DNA of 64,000 bases from Datisca glomerata (taxonomy: Eukaryota > Streptophyta > Magnoliopsida > Cucurbitales > Datiscaceae), in contig QANY01009091.1 in assembly GCA_003255025.1 (NCBI GenBank), forward strand, positions 496,001-560,000, in the 5' to 3' direction. The notes under the pieces were generated by a model. It ran no database searches and was not told where the DNA came from. It saw only the letters and a program-made list of their open reading frames with translations. The translations under genes and the position numbers were made by a program. Of this stretch, positions 20,709-31,585 are shown one piece after another (positions within the stretch are counted from its first letter, which is position 1; every line of letters begins with the position of its first letter).

Positions 20709-21361
20709 AGTGGATGGTAATATGAGATGATGAGAAATGGCACGGCCAAATAGAATTTGTGAACTTTTGGTGATTTTCTTTTCTTAATCTTCACAAGACG
20801 GTCTTATGATTTCTAGTGCTTTCGGTTTGGATATTAAAATTGTAGTGAATGTGACAACGTGGAAGGACATTTAATGCAGCGAAATGAGCTTGAATTTGTT
20901 GGTAACTAGTTAATGCTTACTAGTTTTTGGATGCGATTGTTAATTTTTTTTTATATCTGACAAGTTTTAACTGATTATATCAAGAAAGTATCAAAAAAGT
21001 TGGCTAACAATAGTATTTAATGGTGACAATTTAAATTATCCAATGATTCAATTGAAAAATTATACCTATAGGAATTAGACTAATAATTAGAGTACTTTTA
21101 GAGTTAAATTATATTTTTTAATTAATTAATTGATGAGATAAATTATGAGTTAGATAAATTATACACATGTTAAAAAATTATGTGGAGGAGTACTAGAAGT
21201 TGTCCCCTGTGTATGTGGAATAATTTTCTTTTTCTATTAATTATTAATGGGCGGCCTAAATAGACAATTAATTGCAAATTGGGACCAATATAAAAGAAAT
21301 TTAGAATAGGGAGAACTTCGAATATGGTCAAAAATTAAAAAAAGATGAATTGTAAAATACA
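20709..21361. other. AT-rich upstream region of the small basic protein gene; no gene seen
   Basis: This should hold the promoter of the minus-strand gene, but no clear TATA box could be assigned. No transposon ends were recognised. Confidence 0.4.
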
Positions 21362-21515
21362 TAAAAATAAAAAGATTGTAAAAATGATCGGAGTTTGGTT
21401 ACGAAAATTACACGTGCACACATGAATAAATTTGTTTAAGTATGTGTGCTTTTCATAACCAAATTAGTTACTCCGACTATTTACGGTCATTTTCGCAACT
21501 TTTTTTTATCATCTT
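21362..21515. repeat. Imperfect inverted repeat, fold-back MITE-like
   Basis: The left arm (about 21368-21424) contains TTTGGTTACGAAAA and GTGCACACATG. The right arm (about 21441-21510) contains CATGTGTGC-like sequence (TATGTGTGCTTTTCATAACCAAA) in complementary order, ending GTCATTTTCGCAAC. The loop is only about 16 bases. Arms pair over roughly 60 bases with a few indels. Confidence 0.65.
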
Positions 21516-21820
21516 TACATACCACCTTGAAAAGTGACTTCTGTCATTTTTTGTTAAAAGAGATAAATATATTAACCAAAAAGAACATTTATAAATTTAT
21601 AAGGAGCATACCTCAAGGAACAAATAGACTAACTATACCAAAATAAACCTATGACCCTCAAATTCGTAGTCAAGCACTCCCAATTTTCATAAAGACTAGC
21701 AACATGGTCTATACTAAAGTCTTTCTCTAACAGTCCTGACAACTTTCCTTACTATGAGGGGCTGATCTAACATCTTTCCTTGAAAAATCCTCATATTTCT
21801 TTCCACCGGTAGACATAAGA

Positions 21821-22716
21821 TGTGACGTGGATGAGTGTGAGAGTGATCTAATCCTTAGCAAGTGATTGAAAAAATGCCTAAGAATGCCATAAATGAGGCC
21901 AGGAGGTGAATGAGGAGCACTCCAAACACTCAATTGTGGTGACAAAAATGAGGGGAGAGGGACTATTGCAACTAATCCCTTGATTAGTTACAAACTCATC
22001 TATCCAAGCACGCCACCACAACTAATTAATCATGCTGAGGTGGACAAGAGGAGGATCTCACGTGTGCCAATCGAATGATGCCATGTGAGTTTTTGTGGAG
22101 TGATCATGGATCTAGGGGGAATACGCCTAAGCGATGGGGCTCAATGACGGTACTCGCCCAAAGCCTCCTATCAAAGGTACCTCTCAGGACCAAACCCCCT
22201 CCCCAAAGTGGGAGAGTAGCACACCCTCAATGTTCAAAGTGGTCATATTGGAAGAGGTATGTCCTCTCTAATATGATGTAGCCTCGCCCCTAATCCTACG
22301 AGTCCACAACCTCCCAAGTGTTCCCCGGCAGCCATACGTCCACCTAAGTTTTTATCACTTGACTTAGTGGTTTGTGATATGATGACACGTTGTAATAGCA
22401 TAGCGATACGTCTTGTCCAAAGTGTGCCATTGTTATCTTCGAGTTGCATTATGAAGGGTGATCCATACACCTTCATGGTACACTCACGAGGTGACATCCA
22501 ATAGTGCTACCATGAGGGTAACACACCATGGTGCTGCCATCGGAACGACACCCCATGGGTACCTTAGGGGCGGCACTTCATGGTGTGCACCTCAGCGGTG
22601 GCACTCCATGGTGCATCTCAGCGGTGACACTCCATAGTGCATCTTTGGGGGAGACACTCTCGATACGCCATAAGAGTTGTACTTCACAGAGAGTCAACGT
22701 TGAAGTCTCTTGTTCA
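21821..22716 (-). repeat. 3' LTR of the Tat element (about 0.9 kb)
   Basis: Aligns with 35985-36989 from TGTGACGTGG to about GAGTCAACGTTGAAGTC. It lacks about 90 bp present in the 5' LTR: a single GGTGACAAAAA (21938-21948) replaces two such copies (36102 and 36192) and everything between, including the TATA box. The right edge is uncertain because no polypurine tract is recognisable next to it. Confidence 0.8.
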
Positions 22717-22973
22717 AGCACAATGCAGAGTAATCAAGCTTGTACATAATTTCTTCGATGTACCAATCATCACATCAAGTCACCGATCCTTTGATCGCCT
22801 CTATTACATGATGTATGTGGGATGCAACAGTCTAATATGCCCAATGTGCCTTCTTTAAGTGATGTAGGAGTCTCTTTGTCCTTCGGTTCGACGAACCTAG
22901 ACGAATTTCATGGGAGTGAAATTTCAAACAATTTCAAAATTTGGAGTGTGGGGAGTCCCCTCTCCTTTCTCCC

Positions 22974-23043
22974 CTATATAAAGGGTTTCAATTGAGTCCT
23001 TCTCATTATTTAATCCTTCTCCCTTCTCCCCCTATATAAAAGG
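22974..23043 (+). promoter_or_regulatory. Two TATA boxes in a short tandem duplication, antisense to the retrotransposon
   Basis: CTATATAAAGG (22974-22984) and CTATATAAAAGG (23032-23043) each follow a pyrimidine tract (CTCCTTTCTCCC, CCCTTCTCCCC) and precede GGTTTCAA/GGTTCCAA. They sit about 1.8 kb upstream of the plant mobile domain frame, on the same strand. Spliced-leader signals such as TTTATTTACAG (23771-23781) follow. A promoter role for the antisense gene is inference. Confidence 0.45.
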
Positions 23044-23259
23044 TTCCAACATACCCCATTATTTGATCCTTTCTTTTCACCACTATTGGAAAAGAGACAT
23101 AAACAAGTTAGTCCTCTTACTCCTTGGCTAGGATTTGAGGTAAAGTTTCCATCATTTTCTTTCTTTTTTTTTTCTATATTTTTTGGTAGTTTCTCTATTC
23201 TCTTGCAATGTCACCGTTGAAAGGGGGGATCTCATCCGCCGTTTGGTTCGGGGCGGATG

Positions 23260-23740
23260 TGTTTAACACCGCCATTGCAGTCAGGGGGGCGGGTAAAGGG
23301 TCGGTTCACTGGCACTAGGGAGGGATGGGATCGAGCACGAGAAGGTCTAGTGGCGGGTGGACTTCGGGGTGTGTGTGTGTGTGGGNNNNNNNNNNNNNNN
23401 NNNNNNNNNNNGGGGGTGAGGTCCAGCAGCTGCATGTTTGGGAGTGGAGTGTAACGGTGGGTCGAGCATGGGGTCTAGTGGCGAGTTTGTGGTGACTGTC
23501 CAGTGGCGGCGTGCTTGGTTGTAGTCGAGCGCGAGGTGAGTGTCGAGCATTGGGTCTAGTGGCGGCATGCTTGGGGTGGGGGTCCATCGGCGACTTGCTT
23601 GATGGGGGAGTCCAACGACGACTTGCTTGATGAGGGAGTCCAACGACGGCTTGCTTGATTGGGGGAGTGCGATGTCAGCATGGGGGATGGGTGCAATGGC
23701 GGCATGGGGGAGGGGATGTAGTGGCGGCATGGACTTGGTG
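23260..23740 (+). repeat. G-rich degenerate tandem repeats with a GT run
   Basis: Units such as CGACGACTTGCTTGATG, GGGGGAGTCCAACGACG and GGCGGCATGGGGGA recur at roughly 30-bp spacing. The plus strand is strongly G-rich and contains many GGG runs and (GT)n before an assembly gap. Confidence 0.6.
23386..23411. other. Assembly gap (26 N)
   Basis: Twenty-six undetermined bases between GTGTGTGTGTGTGGG and GGGGGTGAGG. Reading frames crossing the gap are not meaningful. The true gap length is unknown. Confidence 0.99.
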
Positions 23741-23914
23741 TTTTCTTTGCTTGCTCTAACCAAGTCTTTGTTTTATTTACAGATCTTGCTTTCATAGACC
23801 ATCAAGTAGTCATCATGTGAACCAGTATGAGTCGGGCTCTCTAATTTGGATTTATCTCTTTAGGTGAGTGAAATACTCATTATTATACTTAGATTTTTTT
23901 TTTCAAGTAGGATG

Positions 23915-24660
23915 TCTCATGATGAACACGCCTCCTCTATATGATGTTTGAAGAGGCTTCCCCCTTTAGGAAAATTTTGAAAATTTTTACCTCTGTCAGA
24001 CATGCCCCCATTGAAGGTGCCTCCCCAATAGGATGCTTGTATTGTGCTTCCCCATGTAGAAAAAAATTGAAAATTTGCCTCCGTTGGACATGCCCCCATT
24101 GAACTTGCCTCCCCTATAGGGTGTTTGTAATGTGCTTCCTCCCTTAGGAAAATTTTACCTTTGTTAGACATGCTTTCATTGAACTTGCCTCCCCTATAGG
24201 GTGTTTGTAATGTGCTTCCTCCCTTAGGAAAATTTTACCTTTGTTAGACATGCTTTCATTGAACGTGCCTACCTTATATGGTGCTTGTAATGTGCTTCCC
24301 CCTTTAGGAAACTTTTGAAAATTTACCTCCGTTCGACATGCCTCCGTTAAACGTGCCTCCCCTATAGGGTGTTTGTAATGAGCTTCCCCCCTTAAGAAAT
24401 TTTTTGAATTTTTTGCATTCGTTAGACATGCCTCCATTGAAAGTGCCTCCCTTATAGGGCGTTTGTAATGTGCCCCCCCTTAAGAAAATTTTGAAAAATT
24501 AGTCTCCGTTAGACATGCCTCCATTGAACGTGTCTCCCTTATAGGGTGCTTGTAATGTGCTTCCGCATTTATAAAATTTTGAAAAATTTACCTCCGTTAG
24601 ACATGCCTCCATTTGACGTGCCTCTCCTATAGGATGTTTGTAATGTTCTTCCCCCCTTAG
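23915..24660 (+). repeat. Tandem array, about 85-bp unit, about 8 copies
   Basis: AGACATGCCTCCATTGAACG or close variants recur at about 23997, 24088, 24165, 24247, 24339, 24424, 24510 and 24600. Each is followed by CTCCCCTATAGGGTGTTTGT and GTAATGTGCTTCC. Two neighbouring units (about 24100-24260) are almost identical, so part of the array is young. Confidence 0.88.
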
Positions 24661-24801
24661 TAAAATATCAAAAATTTGTATGGACTTAGTGATTTTGCAT
24701 GTATCCATGTCTCTCGCATCTTGTAACACGTGTTCCTCTATTTTGCACGTTTTTATTCATATCCATGACTTCTTCAAAGGTTTAGCTTACTGCGGGCAAA
24801 G

Positions 24802-27800
24802 GTGAGCCAAGATCCCCCGGTTCTTCCCAAACCATGGTCTTCGACGAAGCCTATTACTGGCCACATGATTAATGGAATGTCAAAGTCGATTGAGAGGAAG
24901 GTTAATTCTGGAGCCTTGATGGAGGATGAGAGTAAGCAGGTTGAGTTCCTTAGGCTTGAGCAAGTGCCATTCCTTGCGAATTCTTGTGGTGATTTTCCAA
25001 TTCCCCCCATTGACTTGGAGAGTCATTGCAAGCTGGGGATTGGCTTGAAGGATTGGTGTGTACACATACTTTCTGAGTTTAAGTATGTCACATTGCTAAA
25101 GAGAGCCGAAATTTTGGAAGCATTAGAGTTGGCGTCCAAACTGTCGATCTAGCATGCCACCGCTCTAGTTCATACACTTCGTCATCGTTGGTGTAGCTAC
25201 TCACACACCTTCATTGCTACTTGGGGGGAGTTTGTCCCTATACTAGAGGATGTACACGTGCTGTTGCGTCTTCCTATGTTCGATGATTACCGCGCCATCT
25301 TCAACACTATGGGGCCTGAGATGCATAGGGTGATTAAACTTCTTGAGGATGGTTTGAAGAATTTTTACAAGCCTTCTTCTGCTTGGATGAGTCATTCTTT
25401 CAAGGACTATGATTTGAATATGAAGAAATTAGCAAGACGTATGCCCATCGATGGCGTCGTGTATAAGAATAGGGAGCTGGAGCAGGTCGCGTTCCTATCC
25501 ATGTGGCTATTGAGATAAATTTTCCCAGGTAAGTGTCTGGTAATATTTTTGCAACTATCATCTTTTACATTCGTTGTTGTTCTTTGGATGGGTAGTCTAA
25601 CATTATTCTCCTTGAATGTTGTTGATACAACGACGAAAATGGTGAGTAAGCGCGTACTCCTAATGTTAGCCATGTTGGCGACGAGGTAGAGGATTGTGCT
25701 CGGGCCCCTGTGCTTGGGAAATCTTTACTACTTGTTCGATAGCTTCCATAATGATCTAAAAGAGGTCCATGCGTAGGTATGAGGTCATAACCTATGTGGA
25801 CTGCTCATTCTTGTAAATGTTCGTATGTGAGCGATTCATCCACTGCGCTCCTTAGAAGGTTGATTACAAGAAGTGGGAGCACCCTTCTGAACATCCCCGT
25901 GCATGGTCTTGGTATGGGATCAAGACTCCTGATCGTGTTGACTTTTTACGAGACATTGGCGTGTACAACTACTTCAGACCTTGCCCTCTTCTGGATGGTT
26001 GCACCAGTTATGCTCGTACTGTGTTTTGAGGAATGGTGGACAGGCATATTACGTTTCGTAGGGAGGCCATGCTTGGTTGGTAAGCCTTGACAAGCTTTTA
26101 GTGGAGATCATAGCACCTTTCACTTTTCCCGTGATGGTGGAGTTTAAGGATGGATAGGATGGGAACCATTTCACATCGACGCACTATTAATGTAACCAGG
26201 TTGTTCGTCAGTTTGACTATGACCAGGGTACAACCAGTCTTAACTTGGAGCGAGTGCGGGGTAAGCAAGCATTGATGCTATGGACGGGTGAGGGATTATG
26301 GGGGGAGTTGCTCCTTGAAAGCTACTCATCCCCCGTGCTTCTCGAATGTCTCGTCAAACAATAAAGCTCAAAGTATTTTGGCTGAGTCAGTAGTTGAGAT
26401 GGGCCAGAAGCTTAGCGTCTCCTCCAAAGGTGTTAGATGTCCTGATGGTTTATAAAGGTGACATCATATTGGGCCTTATTCCCAAGCCTAAGTCTAGGGT
26501 GGTACATTATGAGACGGGTCAAGGAGTCACTTCAGACATTGAGCCAGTGGGAGACTCAAGTGCGGTGTAGAAGGGAGGCACATCTAGAGACCCTATTACT
26601 ACTGAACCATTCGCATAAAGACCAATCCTGCAGCTGGTGATTCTTTAAAGTCTAAGCCTACAGTCGAGGGCCTACAGGTGGGCTCACCAGTGCCTCTAGC
26701 AGAGATCCTTCTTGCGGTGCTCCGTTGTCACCTTTGACGATGGTATGTCCCTTTTTTATGAAGACTTATACTTTCTTTTTTACCATTCACCGTGCACCTT
26801 TATAATGAACTAGATGATTGATACTTGTATTTGTTTCAGCGTCTCCTATGGAATTCAGGGCGGGTTAGTGGTGAGGATGAGCTCCCGCAATTAGTGCAAC
26901 GAACGAAAAAGGGCAGCGTGAGCATTGGATCGCACATCCACTACTAGGTCAATCGTAGACAAGAAGGCGAGGACGTTGGTATATACATATCTTCCTCTTG
27001 TTCTTCTCTTTCTCTCTTTTTTTTTGCTAACTAGCTCATATAACATTGTTATTTGCCTTCTTCCTTTTCACAGGAGCATGGTCGTGGCCCAACCGAGGAG
27101 GATCATCCCGTGGTAGAAAGGATCGACGGGCACGTGCCAGTCTTTTTAGAAAGTGTGGAGGTATATCTCGAGGTGTGTGCAAATTTTATCTTGGTTCGTT
27201 TGTGCCATGTTTGTAGGTTTCCCCTTAGTCCAAGTTGAAACTGATGTTTCTATATGCAAGATTTTAGAATATCGATGCCAACTCAATTATCCCCTTTCCA
27301 GAATGAACTAAGTGAGTGGGCTTCATCTCCATCTAGCGAGCGAGAGACCCTTCTTACCATTGTCATGGCAGAAAATGACTTAGTTGATTCTACGACCTCC
27401 CCTCTTGATATCATGCAACTAGAAGAGTTAGAGGAGTCTCCTCTCGTGGAAGATTCCCATGTGAGGGTAGAGAACTTTTATTGCATACTTTGATAGCGTA
27501 CTCTTACTTGTTTATAAATGCCTTGCCAACATGCGTGCGTTTGGTTCTTGTGGAGAAATACTTCATATTGACAACATGTTGCATTTCGTCATGTAGGGGT
27601 CTACTGACGTGAATGAGCACGGGCTGATTACGGCTACAGGGGGTTCCCCGCAGGTTGGAGGATGGAGATGATGGTGCGACAGTATGCTCCTTAGATTTGA
27701 TTCCTACGGCCTTCAACACAGTTACTACTACTATGGTAACAACTGATACAAGCTCCCGTAGTGATGCAGTCATGAGAGAGGAGCTCGAGACTAGGGTATT

Positions 27801-28479
27801 GGCATCTCCACCCCGTCGAGCGTATGTTGATGAGGATCCTCCATTGGATGATGGTGATCATGCTGTGACCCTCTTCGAAACCTGAGCAGGGAGAGGCCGG
27901 ATGATGACAACTCTGGGAGTGACAACATGAGCTACGGAGCTTACGGTGCACACGAATTCAAGCTGGAGTTTTCTAGATAGATGGTTGAGTATGACCAGGT
28001 TTAATTGGACGAGACGTTGATCCTGGATCTTCATAAGGCCGTTGAAACACATTCTGATTACGACATTCAGTTCTTGAACTTTACCAGGCACATTCGACAA
28101 TCCTGCATCATTATGGTTGGCGAGACATAGTTCATTTTGGCCCACCTTCAGTACAAGGATACCCATTTGGAGGTGGTATCTTATGTGTTGAACATGTGGA
28201 AGGAGATGAAGCTGTTGCATATGATGTTGGACCTGGTTAAGACCTAACCTCTATAACTTCCGGCAGCGGTCTCATTGACGATTGGCGAGAAAGGTGTACA
28301 TAGAGCATTTAGAAGAGCGGCGTCACTGTCAACAAGAGCGAGTTCTTGCGGCGCAAGCGAAGATAGAATACTTAGACGCGGAGATCAATGAGCATCAACA
28401 ACTCCAAGCGAAGAGTACCGCCTTTAGGCTCGACTCTGAGGAGCTTATAGCGGGTGATGTTTTTGAGAACCACCGTTAG
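24802..28479 (+). pseudogene. Plant mobile domain (aminotransferase-like) gene, antisense inside the Tat element, broken
   Basis: Plant mobile domain proteins occur in transposons and as host silencing factors. From about 24802 the plus strand reads PVLPKPWSSTKP, then after an in-frame stop (25150-25152) HTFIATWGEFVPILEDVHVL and LRLPMF. This WGEFxPxLEDVxxLLxLP block is the domain hallmark. Next come VVYKNRELEQVAFLSMWLLR, a stop (25516-25518), and a plausible GT-AG intron (25529-25669). The following exon gives RIVLGPLCLGNLYYLFDSF, RYEVITYVDCSFL and WGIKTP-like remnants with more stops. The far end (28282-28479) encodes a coiled-coil tail (EHLEERRHCQQERVLAAQAK). The middle is too broken to reconstruct. 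It runs against the retrotransposon genes and is flanked by two tandem arrays. There is no ATG at 24802; the first in-frame one is near 24866. Confidence 0.8.
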
Positions 28480-28904
28480 ATTGCTTGTGTTTCTTCCTGT
28501 ACCTCTTATGACTTTGATGTAATAATAACTAGTAGTATTGTGAACTTTTATTCATGAATGAGATGTCATCTTCTTATTTTCACATGTGGAAAGTTGGCTC
28601 GTTATTTCTTTCTTTTTGTATGCATCATTTATTTGCTTGTTGCTTTGTAATCTTTATGCGGTAGGACATTGCGAGTGTCCTTGGAGAGATCGTGTGAGGT
28701 CGTTAGAGTATACTAGAATTTATTTCCCCACCAACTCACCTAGAGAGTGATCCTCCCATGAGCGTGAGAGCCTTACTCACGACACCTGATGTGTCTAGGG
28801 GGAGTATGGGTTCATCGTGGTAAGATCGGGCTTAATGAGGCGACACGTGAGTCTGGGTGATACATCAAACATACGGACTTGAGCGGTGCATTACAAGTAT
28901 TCTT
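28480..28904. other. Spacer between the antisense gene and the 60-bp array
   Basis: Contains the expected 3' region of the antisense gene (AATAATAACTAGTAG near 28521). No further coding sequence was recognised. Confidence 0.4.
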
Positions 28905-29550
28905 AATGTTAAGCATGATGTCTATCATATGTGTTCTTTAGGTAGAAACGTGGAAGCCTACGCGTCTCACCAAGCATGATGCCTATCATAGGCGTTTTCA
29001 ATTAAAAAGGCGTGAAAGTCTATGCATCTCACCAAGCTTGACATTTATCATGGGTGTTCTCAAGTAGTAGTGTGAAAGCCTATGCATCTAACCAAGCATT
29101 ACCTTTATCATGGGTGTTCTCAAATAGAGGCGTGAAAGCTTGTGCATCTCACCAAGTATGACGTTTATCATGGGTATTCTTAAATAGAGGTGTGAAAGCC
29201 TATGTATCTCACCAAGCATGACGCTTATCACGAGTGTTCTCAAGTTCATGCGTGAAAGCCTACGTAACTCATCAAAGCGTGATGTTTATCATGGGTGTTA
29301 TTAAGTAGAAGCATGAAAGCTTATGCATCTCACCAAGCATGGCGTTTATCATGGGTGTTCTCAAATAAAGGCGTGAAAGCCTATGCAACTCACCAAGCAT
29401 GACATTTATCATGGGTGTTCTCAAGTAGCGGCATGAAAGCCTACACAACTCACTAAGCATGACGTTTATCATGGGTGTTCTCAAATAGAGGCGTGAAAGC
29501 CTATGCATATCACCAAGCATGACATTTATCATGGGCGTTCTTAAGAAAGG
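28905..29550 (-). repeat. Tandem array, 60-bp unit, about 10.5 copies
   Basis: Units of 60 bp built on GCGTGAAAGCCTATGCATCT, CACCAAGCATGACGTTTATC and ATGGGTGTTCTCAAATAGAG. Unit boundaries fall at regular 60-base steps from about 28945. The minus strand happens to stay open across part of it, giving a repeated RTPMINVMLGEL peptide. This is read as an array between integrase and the antisense gene, not as a protein. Confidence 0.92.
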
Positions 29551-29749
29551 CATTAGGGCTTCATTAAGTAGCAATATTTTGTAGCACATCTTTAGAGTCA
29601 AAATTTTCTGAAGTTCCTATATTCATTCGAAGTTTGAGTACAGAAGAGTGGGCCAACTGACTTATATCATGCCTAGTTGCCTCGGTGGCTATTGTTTCAA
29701 GCAATGACAAAATATTTTCATGTACAAAAAGAAACAACTGACAAAATGC

Positions 29750-30926
29750 CTACTCATAGTATTTCTTGATAAACTTGAAGTTGATAGGTGATGGTAATAA
29801 GTGTCTTGTATGGGGATCGACTAAATGATAATATCCATTTTCGACTAAATATGCTATCTCATATGGGCCTTCCCAATTGGCTGTGAACTTTTGAGGTTGT
29901 ATACCCCGCATGACATGATCTGTCATTTTCAATACCAGGCACCTTCACGGAACACCAGCAGATGTACCATTGCCTTATATGTTTTGATCATTCTCTCTTA
30001 GTAGGCTTGGACACTTTCCTTGGCCTTATCTCTGCTTTCATCTATAGCTTCTAGATCTCCAAAACGGGTGGGTCACTCAACTCCTACTAAAGATGCTAGC
30101 TTAGCCGATGGTACCATTACTTCTGCAGGTATGACTGCTTCACAACCATAAACCAAAGCAAATGGGCTTGCTTGCATCGGAGATCGCTTCACTTTTCGGT
30201 ACCCCCATAGTGATAAAGAAAGTAACTCATGCCACATATTCTGGGAGTTATGGACCATACGACTAAGTATCCCCATTAATGTCTTGTTAGTTGCCTCAGC
30301 TTGACCATTCCCCTTGGGATAATAGGGTGTGGACCTGTCATGGCAGATGTCGTATGCTTCCAATAGTTCAGCCACTACCTTGCTTGTGAAGGCCATCCCA
30401 TTGTCTAAGACGATCTATCTCCATAGCTCGAATTGACATATGATGTTCTTCTTGATAAATTTATAGACTTATTCGCCTGTACCCTTCTTGTGAGCTATGG
30501 CCTCTTCCCACTTAATGTAACAATCTGTAGTGATAAGGATCCATATGTAACCTTTTGACGCAGGCGAGATGGGTCCAACGAAGTCCAGAGCCTATGTATG
30601 AAATTGCCAAGGGACCTCCGTTGGGTGCAAGGATATGGATGGGGCGTCTATAACATTTCCAAGGAGTTGGCAAGCATGAAATTTTCGTGCATAGTTCAAT
30701 GTATATGCTTCTATGGTGGGCCAATAGTACCATATCCTGAGTAATTCCTCGTATATCCTCCTACCTCATTGGTGTTCACCACATGCCCCTTTGTGTACTT
30801 CCTCCATGATAGTTCGTTAATCATCAATATCCAAACACTTAAGAGGATGACCATCCATACTAACCCTGCATAACTTTCCAGTGAGCATAAAGAAACGAGG
30901 ATTCCACTTCTTAATAATGGAGGCAT
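29750..30926 (-). pseudogene. Tat element integrase (HHCC zinc finger, DDE core, C-terminal part), broken
   Basis: Integrase inserts the cDNA into host DNA. Across minus-strand frames one can read the zinc-binding region (HKGACGEHQ, stop, GRRIYEEL, then YARKFHACQ). The core follows, with LDFVGPIS (first Asp), IVLDNGMAFTSK (second Asp) and GNGQAEATNKTL (catalytic Glu). The C-terminal KFTANWEGPYEIAYLVENGY is also present. The open pieces are 30073-30396 and 29750-29932; the rest carries stops, including in EHQ-stop-GRR, one shortly before LDFVGP and one before IVLDNG. All three acidic catalytic residues remain legible, but the gene cannot make a full protein. Confidence 0.85.
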
Positions 30927-31585
30927 CTGTTGTGCTTAACGGGAGAGTACCATCATTCAAATATGAGATGTAAGGTTATCGCCAATCTGTCGCAATTTCC
31001 ACGAGATAAACTTCCTTGGGACAGGGAATCAATTGACACTTAAGACAATTCTTTGCATAGTCAAGGCCTCCATGGTCATGTTTGGAAAATAGAAACCCAT
31101 CCTTTGGAGACGCGGTATATGAGGGCTCTTCTATGGCACAATAGTCCTCATGTAGACGCTTGAGGTGGCTGTGGCCTTCCTCTAAACTCACACCTCATGA
31201 AAGTACTCCATCAGCCCCCTATAGAAGAGAACTCCATTCAAATTAACAAAGTTACTCAACTGCTTGTTCATAACAGCTTCCCCTTAAGATAATTGTGCTT
31301 TGATCTTGCATGTCCAATCCTGGGATGGTGGCTCGGTGTTATCCTCAGCTACGATGCTTGTGGCTTTAACAACAACTTCGACCATTGGAATAGGGTTGGT
31401 ACGAGGGAGTTTGGTAGTTAGAGTTGCCAGGGAATCAACATGGAGGTTGATAGATCTAGGGGTATGTTAAAAAATAACATCATCAAATGTGGCAACAAGC
31501 TTTTGAACCTCATGATGGTATTGTGTGAGAGCAGGTTCCTTCACAAAAAATCTCCTCTAACTTGGTTGATGATCAAGTTGGAGTC

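Noticed and set aside
22528..22858. Plus-strand frames in the LTR
   Set aside because: They fall within or beside the 3' LTR and are not conserved as frames in the other LTR.
23232..23763. Several frames on both strands across the N gap
   Set aside because: They include undetermined bases and G-rich tandem repeats; no real coding signal.
23917..24729. Minus-strand frames such as FLREEAHYKHPIGEA
   Set aside because: They are translations of the 85-bp tandem array.
28905..29550. Regular 60-bp repeats considered as CRISPR-like or as a repeat protein (RTPMINVMLGEL)
   Set aside because: The whole unit is repeated with no unique spacers, the genome is a plant, and the frame is open by chance inside a retrotransposon non-coding zone.
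30976..31191. Minus-strand piece with AKNCLKCQ considered as the integrase zinc finger
   Set aside because: The better HHCC match is HKGACGEHQ...YARKFHACQ near 30.65-30.83 kb; this piece is an upstream part of the polyprotein of unclear identity.
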